In this document: piece by piece, positions 31,554 through 42,446 of the stretch
How the letters are laid out: every line of letters starts with the position of its first letter
Position numbering within the stretch: the first letter of the stretch is position 1
From: Leptidea sinapis
Lineage: Eukaryota; Arthropoda; Insecta; Lepidoptera; Pieridae
Direction of reading: 5' to 3'
DNA length: 64,000 nucleotides
Assembly: GCF_905404315.1 (NCBI RefSeq)
Contig: NC_066266.1
Span: 2,301,501 to 2,365,500 of the forward strand
Notes under the pieces: generated by a model
Database searches by the model: none
The model's input: only the letters and a program-made list of their open reading frames with translations
Told to the model about the DNA's origin: nothing
Translations under genes and position numbers: made by a program

Positions 31554-31640
31554 AGAAGTCAAAGTCAAAATATCTTTAATCATTGAAATCATATTTGATC
31601 ATTTTGAATCGTCAATTTATGGTTTCTTGTAATAATAAGA
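31554..31640 (-). mobile_element. LINE 3' end fragment
   Basis: AGTCAAAGTCAAAATATCTT and TTTTGAATCGTCAATTTATG resemble the 3' end at 19017-19300 (AAGTCAAATAAACTTTATTC, TTTTGAATAGTTACAAT). Confidence 0.5.
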
Positions 31641-32286
31641 GCTACATAAGGCAGTTTGTAAAAATAATACATATATACCGACTCTAGAAAATTATAATAT
31701 TTTGTTTTATTAATATATAATTAGAGCAAGTTCATTCCCAAGCATTTTTATAATTTAAGTCATCCGTTATAGTAAGCTTTTTTGATATTTTTGTGGAACA
31801 TTTTATCTAATTTTATTTTATTAAAGAGATATATTGTGTTAATATTAAATTGACAAAGAGTTGAACTGAACCATAATATATCATAAAGAAGAGAGCTTAT
31901 AAAATAACGCAACTTATATTCATAATACAACGTTATAATTCGCTGAAAATTTCACACATCCGTACACATGTGTTGTATGTAACATTACCCTAGTCTATCA
32001 AATATGAGTGTTTCCATTGTACTCAATCCGCTGCTTGTGTATAAATCAAATTATATTATTATAAAATAAAAGATTTGTATTTTTTCTTAAGCAGTGGTGT
32101 CTGTGTACATGTATGCACGTAAGAAATTATTCTCCTTCTTAGCAAAACTCTAAATAAACTGAAAAACTTGTATGTGTAGGCTACCATAATCAATTTTTGT
32201 TATGTATGGTCAGTGTATGTTGCTAAGTTCATATCATGAATATATATATATATATATATATATATCAATTCACGTTATACTAAAGC
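31641..32286. other. Unassigned stretch with a TA repeat
   Basis: The TA dinucleotide run lies at 32241-32265. A weak C-like piece (ATGTATGCACGTAAGAAATT) is at 32109-32129. Otherwise nothing. Confidence 0.4.
32241..32265. repeat. TA microsatellite
   Basis: Twelve and a half uninterrupted TA units. Confidence 0.95.
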
Positions 32287-32940
32287 CTATTTTTTTATGG
32301 AAGAGAGGATGAACGAGCGTACGTGTCACCTGATGTCAAGTGATCACCGCTGCCCACATTCTCTTGCAATACTAGAGGAATCATAAGAGCGTTGCCGGCC
32401 TTTTAGAATGTGTACGCACTTATTGTGAAAGTGCCCATGTCATATCGCCCTGGAAACACCGCAGAAGTAAGCTCATTCCACAGCTTCGTCGTACGAGGTA
32501 GAAAGTTCTTTGAAAACCGCAATGTGGAGGACGCCATACATCCAGATGGTGGGGCTGATATCATACCATTTACCAGTGGGAGGCTTCTTTGCACCGGATG
32601 CCGGCAATATTGAGGGTACCACAATGGCGCCTATTTCTAGCGTGAAGCAGTAATGTTTAAGCATTACTATGTTTCGGCCTGAAAGGCGCTAGTGAAATTA
32701 CTGGGCAAATGAAACTTAACATCTTATGTTATCGTTATCTCAAGGTGACGAGCGCAGTTGTAGTGCCACTCAGAATTTTTGGGTTTTTCAACAATCCTGA
32801 GCGGCATTGTAATGGGCAGGGCGTATCAATTACCATCTGCTGAACGTCCTGCTCATCTTGTCTTTTAATTCATAAAAAAAATCATAATTTTTGGAGTGTC
32901 ATGCGAAGATGGAATTTGGCGATTCCGACTTACCGACTAA
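32287..32940 (+). repeat. Family B copy split by family A
   Basis: Left part 32287-32565: TTTTTTATGGAAGAGAGGAT, GAACGAGCGTACGTGTCACC, GATCACCGCTGCCCACATTC, GAGGAATCATAAGAGCGTTG, CCGGCCTTTTAG, CGCCCTGGAAACACCGCAGA, GCTCATTCCACAGCTTCGTC, ACATCCAGATGGTGGGGCTG. Right part 32881-32940: ATCATAATTTTTGGAGTGTC, ATGCGAAGATGGAATTTGGC. Removing A restores the order of the B copy at 6.7 kb, where GATAATATCATAGTTTAGCG is continuous. Confidence 0.9.
32566..32880 (+). mobile_element. Family A copy nested in family B, 6-bp target duplication
   Basis: ATCATA at 32560-32565 and 32881-32886 flanks the element. This copy defines the 5' end as about CCATTTACCAGTGGG, also present at 59573. It keeps the 3' hairpin (GTGCCACTCAGAATTTTTG / CAACAATCCTGAGCGGCAT) and has a short duplication of the TTATGTTATC kind (ATCTTATGTTATCGTTATCT). 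The GGCGCC outer stem is degraded. Confidence 0.93.
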
Positions 32941-33224
32941 CTGTTGGAAAATCATCCAATCACGAAGCACGGATTAACATTAATTTTTTATTTTTAAAAA
33001 TTTTGCGGGCCTGATTATTAATTATAGTAAATAATGAAACTAGAATACTATTTTGATCATTGCGCTTGATGTGTTATACGGTGATAAGGGCTTCGAGAGT
33101 GTCTTGATCATCCGACAACAAACACGCATACGATATTTTTCATTACACTTGCGAGAAATAAATATATCAACCAACCAACGAATAAGGTTATAGATAATTT
33201 AAGTTAAGTTAACAACCAAACGTT
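32941..33224. other. Unassigned stretch
   Basis: Nothing recognised. Confidence 0.4.
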
Positions 33225-33310
33225 TTAACGAGACTCGTGCCAGAGTTTGACGAGTCAATGTCTCCTGTGGATGCCTCATGTACAGGCGAGGCATGTTTCG
33301 ATTGTTTGAA
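33225..33310 (+). repeat. Family K repeat
   Basis: AACGAGACTCGTGCCAGAGT, GTCTCCTGTGGATGCCTCAT, GTACAGGCGAGGCATGTTTC. The CTCCTG.GGATGCCTC.TGTA.GGCGA block recurs at 60290-60330. ATGCCTC / GAGGCAT forms a 7-bp stem. Confidence 0.5.
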
Positions 33311-33901
33311 GACGAATATTGGCGGAATTGACACTCAAGAAAACTCAAAACATTTGGATTTCCGCATAATAACGCCTACTTCAATAATTTTTTTTTTTTG
33401 AATTATTAATATCAAATTCATATTAATATTTTTGATATATACATATTAGTACTTTTACACTTATTACTGTTCTAGTGTGTGTTTAACATCCTAGATTATG
33501 AAACTGTCTGTTCAATGCTTTGCCTACATTATTCGCCTTAATTCTATTATAAGTTCAAAGGGAAACAGCACTTCCTGATAATAAAATAAGACCACTAATC
33601 GCATGGGGTCGTGTGGATTTCTTCATTAAGTCAATCGGACTACCCGGTATTTCGTGAGTTTTAAAAAAATTAAGTCAATTAACAACATCGGTACGCAAAA
33701 GATTATAGTGATTAAAAATTACTGAATCAATACAATTCGTGTCGTATCAAACAACGAAAACACGCCCAATGAGATAAACTCTGAAAATAGGTCGTGCTAT
33801 TGCTACGAACGAACACATCATTTTTATAATACCATGTTGTACTGTCCGTTTTATTTTGCACCAGATGTATCGTTTCTTAGGGCCTATACCCTGTTTTTTT
33901 T
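33311..33901. other. Unassigned stretch
   Basis: Nothing recognised. Confidence 0.4.
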
Positions 33902-33921
33902 AACTTCCCGCCAATAATATT

Positions 33922-33982
33922 GAAAATTTTGGAAAATTCGGGATGATATATATTCAAAATTTTGGAAAATTCGGGATGATAT
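33922..33982. repeat. Two-copy direct repeat, 33-bp period
   Basis: The 28-bp unit AAAATTTTGGAAAATTCGGG plus ATGATAT occurs at 33922-33949 and 33955-33982 with only the first base different. Confidence 0.92.
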
Positions 33983-34084
33983 TGCTTTACCACATTTTTT
34001 CGAAAATCGAGTTTTCATCACATGTTGACGTTTTAAGGTCCTAAAAAGCTTCCCTGACTATTCCCGCGATGGTGGCCGTTCGTC

Positions 34085-34114
34085 TGTGTGTATGTGTGTG
34101 TGTGTGTATGTATG
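34085..34114. repeat. GT-rich microsatellite
   Basis: Interrupted GT run, TGTGTGTATGTGTGTGTGTG type, within the 614-bp element. Confidence 0.9.
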
Positions 34115-34515
34115 GATACATGTAAACGTCTTTAAACTTGTTAGCGCCATTTGAAAGGGCAAGCTTACATTTTGAATATTGAATTGCATAATTGAATAAT
34201 TCGGACCGGTAGGTTTTAAGAAATATCAAAAAAATACTGTGTTTTTAATTGAAAAACCTTTTAAACGGCTTAACCGATCGATTAAAAAAAGATCACCACA
34301 AAGCCGGACAAAATCGGTTGATTCGTTTGTGAGTTATCGTTGACGAAAGAAAACCGAAAAAGTGTTTGTTTCGGAATTACTTCAAAATTCCGAGTTCGAT
34401 TAATTGAAACTCAAAGAATCTTTATGAGGCCCAACAGCTAACTCTTGAGCTCGAAGACCTCAAAATCGTCAAAAGTACAATTTGAAGCGTTTAGGTATGG
34501 AATTTGCGGGAAGTT

Positions 34516-35129
34516 GATAGCCTTTAGGGTCAACCGTTTTCCTAATTTTTTTCCATTAGTTATATCGTTAAACGACCGTAAGGGTCACGTGATATAAACT
34601 TCCACCTATATTTTCTTAATTATTAGATTATCTCAATCATCTATTCTTTAAAAATATATTACATAATCAATGGACTTGTTTTTACTTTGTTGTGATTTTA
34701 TTGTAGGTATAAATTTCAAGTCTTATTAAAAGAAATAAGTACTGAAATACAAATGCTACTATTATAATAATATACAATTCTACTGATGAATGAATTTTGG
34801 TTATTCGTTACAAATAAAAAAATACAACTGTTAACTATTTACTATATTAATTTAAAGTAAAGATATAGAAATACGGAATCATTGACAACTTAAAGTTTCT
34901 CACGTTCTTGATACTTAAGTAACTTACAGTTACATCATTCAACTTAACTATGAATCATTAAGTTCAAGCCCAACACTTGAAAACAATGAAGCCGAAATAA
35001 TTGTTAATTTGGACCACACCTTGTCGTTGTGTCCACAGACCAGAACTAACAGTTAAATTAAGATGTCCATGTAAGACTAGGGTTGCCACTACAGAAAATT
35101 TTAATAATTTAATTGTTTTAATAGAGTTA
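34516..35129. other. Unassigned stretch
   Basis: Nothing recognised. Confidence 0.4.
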
Positions 35130-35455
35130 CCTCTGACGGACTCAAAAAGATAGCAAGGAACATTAATGAAGGAAAAGACTAAAGGAAGAAGATAAATATC
35201 TCAGTCAGCAACGGACGAGTTAATGGCAATAAGTTCGACGGACAGATGGCCGTTGGAGTAGTAAAGTTCTCAAATGGAGACCAGGTACCGGAAGACCAGT
35301 GTTGGTAGGTCCCCCACAAGATGGACCGATGAGCTGGTCAAGATTGCCGGAATACGTGGGATGAGGACAGCCCAGAACCGATCGTCGTGGAGATCTTTGG
35401 GGGAGGCCTTTGTCCAGCAGTGGACGTCTTCCTTCATGATGAAAATGATGATTTT
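35130..35455 (+). pseudogene. RTE-type retrotransposon 3' end, longest copy
   Basis: The final frame encodes RWTDELVKIAGIRGMRTAQ, NRSSWRSLGEAFVQQWTSS, then runs into the degenerate ATGATGAAAATGATGA tail, which corresponds to the TGATGA tails of the other copies. Upstream (35130-35270) has CTCAGTCAGCAACGGACGAG, GGACAGATGGCCGTTGGAGT, GTTCTCAAATGGAGACCAGG, the region before the tail, with a frameshift. The catalytic domains are absent. Confidence 0.85.
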
Positions 35456-37124
35456 AGAACAATCCAAATAGACGCAACAATATCGAATGATAAAAATTGG
35501 CTGGATATCAGTTTGACAAATTTACGCCATAATATTATATTTAATTTAAAAAACAGCAGTTTCTTTGGCAAATTTAGAGGTTTGGACTCTGGAGAACTCG
35601 GGGCAATACAGGAGTGGAGGCCCCCTGGCCTCAAATTATTTTCCAAATAAAACGGACAAAATTTTTAGTAGAGTTTTTCTATAAATAATTTATTGTAAAA
35701 CTAAGTATAGTACACTTTATATTTTTTAATTTTTATTAATTATACAACAAATATATAAATATAATAGGAGACAAGAATTATCTGAATTTATATTTTAGCG
35801 ATAACGAACGTAACCTTTCGACCTTTTTTCGCTGATAAATCTATTAATATATTCTATAATTGATGATTTCCCAAAGTAAATCACTCCCAATGCTCAAGCT
35901 TTAAAAGACAGTTTTGCCCCATCGTGGTCTAGGTACATTTTATAATTTTCATTTTTAAAATTAACGCATCTGAGGGAGTACCTCAAGATGAGAAAACAGC
36001 AAGTGCATTTTTAATTTTTACTTATTTCCTGATTTGAGTGACCAATTAATATAGATTGATGATTTCTTTTAAAATAATATAATCATGTTTGTACAAAGCA
36101 GTGTAAAAATATATTAAAGTAAAGGTTGTTTACAAGTCTGAATTTGATTTTTTTTTCCGAAGTCTTTATTGTGCGGCCCCTCTTCTGTGAAGGTCGACGC
36201 CACGGTTACCCTTCCCTAAATCCGGTCCTAATTTATAGTACTTACATGATCGTAATTTTGTTTAACTTTAGCCATTTCGCTGCTTCTTACCTATAACAAA
36301 GAATTTCAACATTAGTTAAAAAATCTATGTAATGGTATTGTATACAATATATTCTTCCACTTGCATTTGTCACTAAATACATACGATTTTTAATAACTGG
36401 TATTTATGAACGATGCGGGACAGAACAAGACATACCAATCTTCTTCAACTCTCAGGTTGTGGCTTCATCTGCAGGATCTACTTTACAGTTACCTGCTCAA
36501 CGCCAATATTTTCATATCAGGAAATTGACTTGAGATGTCACTCTTTGAATTCTAAACAATTTGTTATTTTTTAGTGGTATCCTTTACTTCTGGGAATAAT
36601 TTCACTGAATTTAAAAAAATCATCACACGATTCTGTTTTACGTCTTTGTACACTGCGATCAAGTTTTTGGCATTTTTTTTTTCATTTAATTCTACTGCTC
36701 CTACAGAAATAGTTTGGTAGCAGCTGTATTGCACCTACAGTTAATTCTTCATTTACAAGCTTATCTGTCCTTTGGTAGTATAAATATAATACCGACGAAC
36801 TAGGATTGAAATCCTTTCGTAAATATTTGTAGAATGAAATAGCTCTTTAACCGGAAGCTAAGCTTAAACATTAAAAATAACTTTGATTGATGGCGCTATG
36901 TCGAGGGCGTATCTCAAGTGTCCTGAGTGGCTTCGAGTGTCCGGTTATAAATTATATTTAACATTAAAAATGTCCGAACGATAAACGATTACTGTAGAGT
37001 TATTTACGTGAAGTGAAAGGGTTTTATACTTTTACATCTCTACGAGCTAGGTCATTTTCCACGTGTGGGTTTACTGTTAAAGAAATAAATACTTATATTA
37101 TATTATGATGAGCTCATAGCCTAT
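35456..37124. other. Long unassigned stretch
   Basis: No repeat shared within the window. 36175-36235 contains GCGGCCCCTCTTCTGTGAAG, and 35560-35640 contains GGCCCCCTGGCCTC; both are isolated GC-richer patches without coding evidence. Confidence 0.4.
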
Positions 37125-37185
37125 TCGTTTGTGGCAGTGACTTCTGAGCTGAGAGATTCGGGTTCGAATCCAACAAACATTGCAG
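37125..37185 (+). repeat. tRNA-like SINE head
   Basis: ATAGCCTATTCGTTTGTGGC, AGTGACTTCTGAGCTGAGAG, ATTCGGGTTCGAATCC. GGTTCGAATCC is a perfect box B. The arms do not fold into a tRNA, so it is a SINE head. It is followed directly by sequence merging into an RTE tail on the other strand. Confidence 0.65.
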
Positions 37186-37209
37186 AGACTGCAGACTGCT
37201 GAGTTTCTT

Positions 37210-37440
37210 TAACCCATTATTCTTTAGGCCTCCTCCTCGCGTCGTTTTCGCTGCATCAGTTTTTCTCGTACGATTCCCCTCCATCTGCTGCGATCCTTAG
37301 CCTTATGAAGGGCATCATGGAAGTTGATGTTTAGAGCAAATCGTATTTGGTCTGACCATCTCGTGGGACTGCGTCCTCTGGGACGCCTGCCATCTACCTT
37401 GCCTGTCACCATCAGCTGTTCCAGGTCTTTAGGTCTAAGG
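37210..37440 (-). pseudogene. Second RTE-like retrotransposon C-terminus
   Basis: The minus strand gives GRRPRGRSPTRWSDQIRF, then HDALHKAKDRSRWRGIVREK, and a basic/acidic end, with a stop near 37224. RGRxxxRWxDxI and KDRxxWR match the same tail position as the RTE copies but the sequence is distinct, so it is another subfamily. It is a 5'-truncated fragment. Confidence 0.8.
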
Positions 37441-37539
37441 CGTTTCTTTTCGAGTACCGGTAGGTTTTGACGTTCAATAGTTGATTTTAAGAACCTATTT
37501 TGAATACAAGTAAATATATGAATTTAATTACAGTTATTT

Positions 37540-37605
37540 TCATGTAATGATTGTTTTAATTTAATGTAATCATAGTATTGTAAATATAGTTTTCAGTATT
37601 TGAAT
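37540..37605 (+). repeat. Non-LTR 3' untranslated piece
   Basis: TTGTTTTAATTTAATGTAAT, CATAGTATTGTAAATATAGT matches TAGTTTTAATTTAGAGTAAT, CATAGTATTGTCAATATTGT downstream of the tail at 56395-56600. Confidence 0.6.
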
Positions 37606-37782
37606 TTAAATGTTTTGTGTTCTGATTTATGGATGTCTACATAATATTTATGTAAGGTAAGGATAAGTGCGGATGACTCAAACTTCATAACTTTCTTGAT
37701 GACATCAGAGTATAAAACGCCATTTTGTTTATCCCCTCGATTTCGTTCCCCGTTCTATAGATGCATTGAGTTGGTTTTCTTT

Positions 37783-37860
37783 TTATACATTACTAGCTGA
37801 TCCGACAGAAGTTGTTCTATAGATTAAAAATGAAATACTGTTTTATATTAATTTGTCAAT
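37783..37860 (+). repeat. Family O fragment
   Basis: ACATTACTAGCTGATCCGAC, AGAAGTTGTTCTATAGATTA matches the TACTAGCTGACCCAGCAAAC, GTTCTATTGCCATATAG start at 48155. Confidence 0.55.
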
Positions 37861-38043
37861 AATATTAAAATATGCTCCCTGTTTTTATAGTGAAATTGTT
37901 TCACAGCAGAACTGTCATTATTTTAGGAGTTCACTGGAAACAAAGGCAGCAAAGGCAAACCCTTTATTTTTCTATTTAAAACTTTATTTCTGTATCAATA
38001 ATTCTATGAGAAAAATTTTGACGCACAGTTTGACAGTTCTGCT

Positions 38044-38264
38044 ATGACTGTGACAGCTGTGAAAGCGTAGAAAAAAGCGTTGAGTTTGCCAGCTAAATTA
38101 TACTTTGAGCAATATACGCACACTAACACAAAGTGGCATACAAATCGCGAGTGTTATACGTAGCCACACGTGTCACGCACACTAAAGTAATAAACCTGGC
38201 CTGTTATCATCGGTTGTCTAGCAGCAAGAAGCTCTATCTAGACGTATTAATTATCTAAGACAGA
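38044..38264 (+). mobile_element. Family D copy, left end lost
   Basis: TGACTGTGACAGCTGTGAAA, ACTTTGAGCAATATACGCAC, ACTAACACAAAGTGGCATAC, GTCACGCACACTAAAGTAAT, GGCCTGTTATCATCGGTTGT, CTAGCAGCAAGAAGCTCTAT, CTAGACGTATTAATTATCTA. The right inverted end is retained; the left TAGATAATTTATACG end is missing. Confidence 0.85.
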
Positions 38265-38954
38265 AAATAATTAACAAAATCGTATATAACGCATCTAGGG
38301 AGAAAAGTAGGTCATTCTCACCCGCGGAATATTGACAATTGCGGGTGGCAATGTCCTACTTATCTCACGTGGAGCGTATACTATTTTTTCCCTCGGCCAC
38401 TTTTGTCCCTCGTACATCGTCCCCGTAATTTTTCATCAAGGTGGGAAAAAAATATATTTTGATATGTGATTTGGTACCTATGGTGGTTTAAAATTCTAGG
38501 TGTGAATTGTTTCTGGGGTCACTAAAAAACGTTAAGTTTGCAATTACAATAGTTATCTTCAGATTTTGTGAAGTTTGGTAGCGAATAAAACAATTTTAGC
38601 CAAGTTTCTAGCATAAGAACACCTACTTTGAGTATTTAAAATGGTCGCATGAATCATTTATTTCGTTTCTGCTTCTGATATTAATGAATCAAGCCTAAGT
38701 CACTTCAACCAAACGCAAGTGTGTATAAAACAATTTAATTAACAAAGTATTTCGTGGAAGTTCGTTAATTTGGCCCTCACTTATGTCTATAAAGAGGTCA
38801 AAGCTCTTTAGTCTGTGGTGCGGAACGCAGTATGTGACGTCACAATTGAAGTCAACTGTACAACTCTAGGCAATTTATTTGGCAAATATATATTAATTAA
38901 GAGCGGCCAAGCCTCGTACGTAATTACGGCCTTTTAACGCATCTTTCTTAAATA
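38265..38954. other. Unassigned stretch
   Basis: CACCCGCGGAATATTGACAATTG-type GC-richer segment near 38320-38400 is not shared with other parts. No gene seen. Confidence 0.4.
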
Positions 38955-39220
38955 AAGATACTAATATTAACACACTTTTTACACAAATTATCTTGACCCA
39001 AGTTAAGCATATATAGCTTGTGTTATGGGTTACAAGACAATAATATATTTAATACAATATACTTACTTAAACATACATAAATTCATATAAACATACATAA
39101 ATACATTTAAACATCCATGACTCGGAAACAAACATCCATATTCATCATATAAATGCTTGCACCTACCAGGATTCGAACCCGGGACCTCTAGCTTATAAGC
39201 TCTACTAATAGGTGTCTTAT
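38955..39220 (-). mobile_element. Lepidopteran tRNA-derived SINE, nearly complete
   Basis: On the minus strand it starts with TAGTAGAGCTTATAAGCTAG, AGGTCCCGGGTTCGAATCCT, GGTAGGTGCAAGCATTTATA (box B GGTTCGAATCC), continues TGATGAATATGGATGTTTGT, TTCCGAGTCATGGATGTTTA, AATGTATTTATGTATGTTTA and ends GCTTAACTTGGGTCAAGATA, ATTTGTGTAAAAAGTGTG. This head, body and tail order is a common moth and butterfly SINE. The 5' arm of the tRNA head is shortened. Confidence 0.9.
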
Positions 39221-39309
39221 TCCCAAATTCACTTGAAATGTATATTTTCGTTGTTTGACATTATTATGATCGTAACTACTTCACTTTTATGGTTGTGTCT
39301 ATGGTTCCG

Positions 39310-39576
39310 AAACGAAAATAAGAGACGAGACGAGCAGGACGTTCAATTAACGGTAATGGATGCGCCCTGCCCATTACAATGCAGTGCCAATTTTGAGCGG
39401 CAAAACAATTGCACTCATCACCTTGAGACATAAGATGTTAAGTCTTGTTTGGCCAGTAATTTCAATAGCTACGGCGCCCTTCATACCGAAACACAATAAT
39501 GCTTACACATTACTGCTTCACGCCAGAAATAGGTGACGTTGTGGTACCTATAATCGGGCATCCTGTGCACCGGAGC
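39310..39576 (-). mobile_element. Family A copy fused to a family B end
   Basis: AATAAGAGACGAGACGAGCA, GGACGTTCAATTAACGG, CGCCCTGCCCATTACAATGC, AGTGCCAATTTTGAGCGGCA, CCTTGAGACATAAGATGTTA, AGCTACGGCGCCCTTCATAC, CGAAACACAATAATGCTTAC to TCGGGCATCCTGTGCACCGG. About 20 bp of the 3' hairpin are deleted (loop and one arm), leaving GTGCCAATTTTGAGCGGCA. It joins family B at 39577. Confidence 0.92.
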
Positions 39577-39661
39577 CGGTGTTGCAGGAGAATGTAGACC
39601 GCGGTGGTCATTTAAAATCAGGTGTCCCGTACGCTCGTTTATCCTCCTCTTCCATTAAAAC
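39577..39661 (-). repeat. Family B head fragment
   Basis: CCGGTGTTGCAGGAGAATGT, AGACCGCGGTGGTCATTTAA, AATCAGGTGTCCCGTACGCT, CGTTTATCCTCCTCTTCCAT. This is the reverse complement of the B head. Confidence 0.8.
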
Positions 39662-39924
39662 TACGAGCTAATGCACACATTGACAAATATTATAAGTCAC
39701 GCATTAACGGGCTGCTAGGTAGTATATACGTTAGTATAGTGTAAGTCTATGGTCTCATAATGACCTTAAAATTAAACTGCTAAAGTAATTTGTTAGCGCC
39801 AAAATTAGGACATCCTGTATTTTGTAAATATTTACTGGCTATATCCAGATTACTGGGTCAAATTATCTAAAACAGATCTGGTTTTATCCAGATTCTAAAC
39901 ATACTTTGATTTATTTTTATATGT

Positions 39925-40165
39925 GAATGGAGTATATAAAATAGATTACGACCGATTCTTAGACCTACCAAATATACATAAAATTAATGGAATATAAAAT
40001 ACTAACATATTATTAATTAAATTGTAATTATCAATATTGCAGATCTGTGGATGGAACAGAATAATATTAAAATTGCGTTTATAAAAGTGGGGTTGATCAT
40101 AGAAGGGTACAAATTTGAAGTTGTATGTATTTTTCAATGCCTAATCATGAATCATAATATCGGCT
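39925..40165 (+). repeat. Family O copy, internal part
   Basis: AGTATATAAAATAGATTACG, ACCGATTCTTAGACCTACCA, GCAGATCTGTGGATGGAACA, GAATAATATTAAAATTGCGT, TTGATCATAGAAGGGTAC, CCTAATCATGAATCATAATA align to 48235-48440 in order. Confidence 0.75.
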
Positions 40166-40841
40166 AATAGGTTAAGGCTCGTAAGAATCCACTCAGTACA
40201 AAAGTGCTCGGTCAGTAAAAACATGCTTAGGGACCAAGGCCAATGGACGTAAGGCTATTCTTCTGGAAAACAGGCATGTTTATTATATGTGTGTAATATA
40301 ATATACTATATGTTGTTGAACAGTAAAATATAAACTATTGCCGCTCTATTGCGCTGGTATCTAATGGCGATTGTCCGAAGTTAATAGTCCAGTAAATGTG
40401 GACACATTACGGCAGTACGCGCCTTTACAAAGTTAGGGTGACCATAAAGTTGTCATAAAACAGTTACTGTGGAACATATAACGAAAGATGATGTATGAAA
40501 GCGATTGAATAAAAGAGAAACAGTTTCGATAGCTACCTTTCGTTCGCCATCGTTGTTTGTATGGATTCTCGCTCTAACGAGGTACATTAGGAATAGCTTA
40601 TTACGGCTTTGCTGGGTGTACCATGAACACATGATCAACACATGTTGGCACGCTTATTCAGGAATTATCAGCAACGAAGTAGCCAGTACTTATTTTAATA
40701 ATATTATAACTACCACACTTTGACAGATAAATGTGAAGAGAGATTTAGAGAGAGATAAAAAGAGATCTTACTCCACAAAGGTACCAACTCTTTTAAGGGA
40801 AATTTCTTCCCGAGCTTATGGTATAAAAGGCCACCAAAGAT
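40166..40841. other. Unassigned stretch
   Basis: Two overlapping open frames on opposite strands (40453-40641, 40505-40723) show no domain. Nothing else recognised. Confidence 0.4.
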
Positions 40842-40935
40842 CCTGTGATTCCTCTGGTATTTCTGTAAAATGTGGGCAGCGGTGATAACAGCAGGTGGCC
40901 AGTACGTTCATTTGTCAGTCATTTCCATATGGAAG
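40842..40935 (-). repeat. Family B head fragment
   Basis: GGCCACCAAAGATCCTGTGA, TTCCTCTGGTATTTCTGTAA, AATGTGGGCAGCGGTGATAA, GTGGCCAGTACGTTCATTTG, TC correspond to the reverse complement of CCGGCCTTT..AGGAATCACAGG..GTGATCACC.CGGGTC..CGAACG. Confidence 0.75.
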
Positions 40936-41777
40936 GATGGTGGATAGGTGCAAGTAAAGTAGCATTAACTTGAATTTTTCTCATAACTAAATGCAAATAT
41001 ACAAAAATTCACATTTCACAACTTAAAAGCACATGAAGTTAATAGCAGACTGTAATTTATAATTTTTATTAATCAACATGATGGTGATCACCTGAAAAGC
41101 CACTTGCCACAGTTCACACCATCCGTCTATGAACATCTTAATGCGTATGTGCCTATAGTTTGTAGTAAGGTTTCACTAAAAAGCTGTGCGCGGAAAAACT
41201 AGTATAAATATCATGTAAAACAGATTTTTTTTGTGGTTTAAAAATCTTCCCTTATCAACTTGCCATTACTTCATTTAAATACATTTTTTTCCAAAATGCT
41301 GGCCAATTTTTATATCTTGAGTATTATAATGATAAATTCATGACAGCATGAAAAAATTATTACACTTTTTACGTTGAAAATCGCGCAGAATTATGAATTC
41401 ACAGTCACCCTAACGTTAAGCGGTTTTCACACAAAGAAAGTACCGATTGTTTCGGTGATATAATCAAACAAAATACCGTTAATTGTATACAAATTGTGTG
41501 CGTTTCCGTCCGTTTGTACGCATTTATGTATGCGCGTTTGAATCAGATAATATTTTTATTGGAATTGGAATTGTGTGGTGATTTCCGTGAATCACCTGTC
41601 AATTAGATGCCATAGTCTAATGTATTTTATAAAGCACCACACCCGAATGGGTTAAATATGAACCCATTGCTAATAAGAATAACAATGATAGATATACTTT
41701 GAGATTAATCCTTAAAGACTTAGCAACATTACGCTTTATATGTAGGTTTTGCCTTTTCTTACATATTTTATTACAAC
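40936..41777. other. Unassigned stretch
   Basis: A short piece at 41079-41120 (GATGGTGATCACCTGAAAAG) could be B-derived, but is too weak to assign. Confidence 0.35.
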
Positions 41778-42049
41778 TCAGCTGATGGGAATTGATACGC
41801 CCTGCCCATTACACTGCAGTACCGCTCAGGATTATTGAAAAACCCAAAAATTCTGAGCGGCACTACAATTTCGCTCGTCACCTTAAGACATTAGATGTTC
41901 AGACTGATTTTCCCAGTCATTTCAGAAGCTACAGCGCCCTTCAAACCGAAACACAATAATGCTTACTTATTACTGCTTCACGGCAGAAAAAGTAGCAGTT
42001 CAAATACCTATAATCTAGTCAGCATCCTCTGCAAAGAGGCCTCCCACTG
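41778..42049 (-). mobile_element. Family A copy, tail missing
   Basis: CAGCTGATGGGAATTGATAC, GCCCTGCCCATTACACTGCA, CCGCTCAGGATTATTG paired with AAAAATTCTGAGCGG, CCTTAAGACATTAGATGTTC, GCTACAGCGCCCTTCAAACC, GAAACACAATAATGCTTACT to CAAAGAGGCCTCCCACTG. The A-run end and the GAGACGAGCAGGACG segment are lost. Confidence 0.92.
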
Positions 42050-42342
42050 ATATAATATATGTCTTCTATATATATGTCTTCGAACCTCAAATACCCCCAC
42101 GACATCTCATCGTTATCGGCTCACAGCTTCCTCCAGTTCCTCCGAACTTCTCGTCGGTCCGCAGTGTTTTGATATCAAGACTGATCGGTGTCCGAGTTAA
42201 ATTAGCTGCGCAGTGCCATCCGCGTCAATATTTTTGTATGTAAGTGCCAACTCTAACGCTCCATCCAGACGAAGGTATAAATTTCAAGGTGACCGCTGAG
42301 TAGCGCTTCTGTTCTATTACTTATATTGTGCCTACACGATCC

Positions 42343-42415
42343 TTGAAGACCGGCAACGCTCCTGTGATTCCTTTGGTGTTGCAGGGCGTGTTATCACTTA
42401 AAATCGGGTGATTTT
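42343..42415 (-). repeat. Family B fragment
   Basis: GACCGGCAACGCTCCTGTGA, TTCCTTTGGTGTTGCAGGGC, GTGTTATCACTTAAAATCGG. Reverse complement of the B head. Confidence 0.75.
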
Positions 42416-42446
42416 TTGGTTCACAAATATAATTTGTACCAAATGT

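Larger units (their letters stand above)
33902..34515. mobile_element. 614-bp non-autonomous element with AACTTCCCGC ends
   Basis: Left end AACTTCCCGC at 33902-33911; exact inverted partner GCGGGAAGTT at 34506-34515. The interior contains a direct duplication (33922-33949 and 33955-33982, AAAATTTTGGAAAATTCGGG then ATGATAT), a GT run at 34085-34114, and CGGACCGGTAGGTTTTAAGA. It encodes no protein, so it would depend on an enzyme in trans. The superfamily is unclear, because the target duplication could not be read. It could also be a longer repeat in which the palindromic block is internal. Confidence 0.6.

Noticed and set aside
32410..32613. Overlapping open frames on both strands at 32.4-32.66 kb
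   Set aside because: They lie on families B and A and have no protein-level conservation among copies.
37125..37185. tRNA gene
   Set aside because: Box B is good but the cloverleaf does not close; SINE head preferred.
39150..39225. tRNA gene
   Set aside because: A perfect GGTTCGAATCC box B is present, but the acceptor and D arms are incomplete and a SINE body and tail follow.
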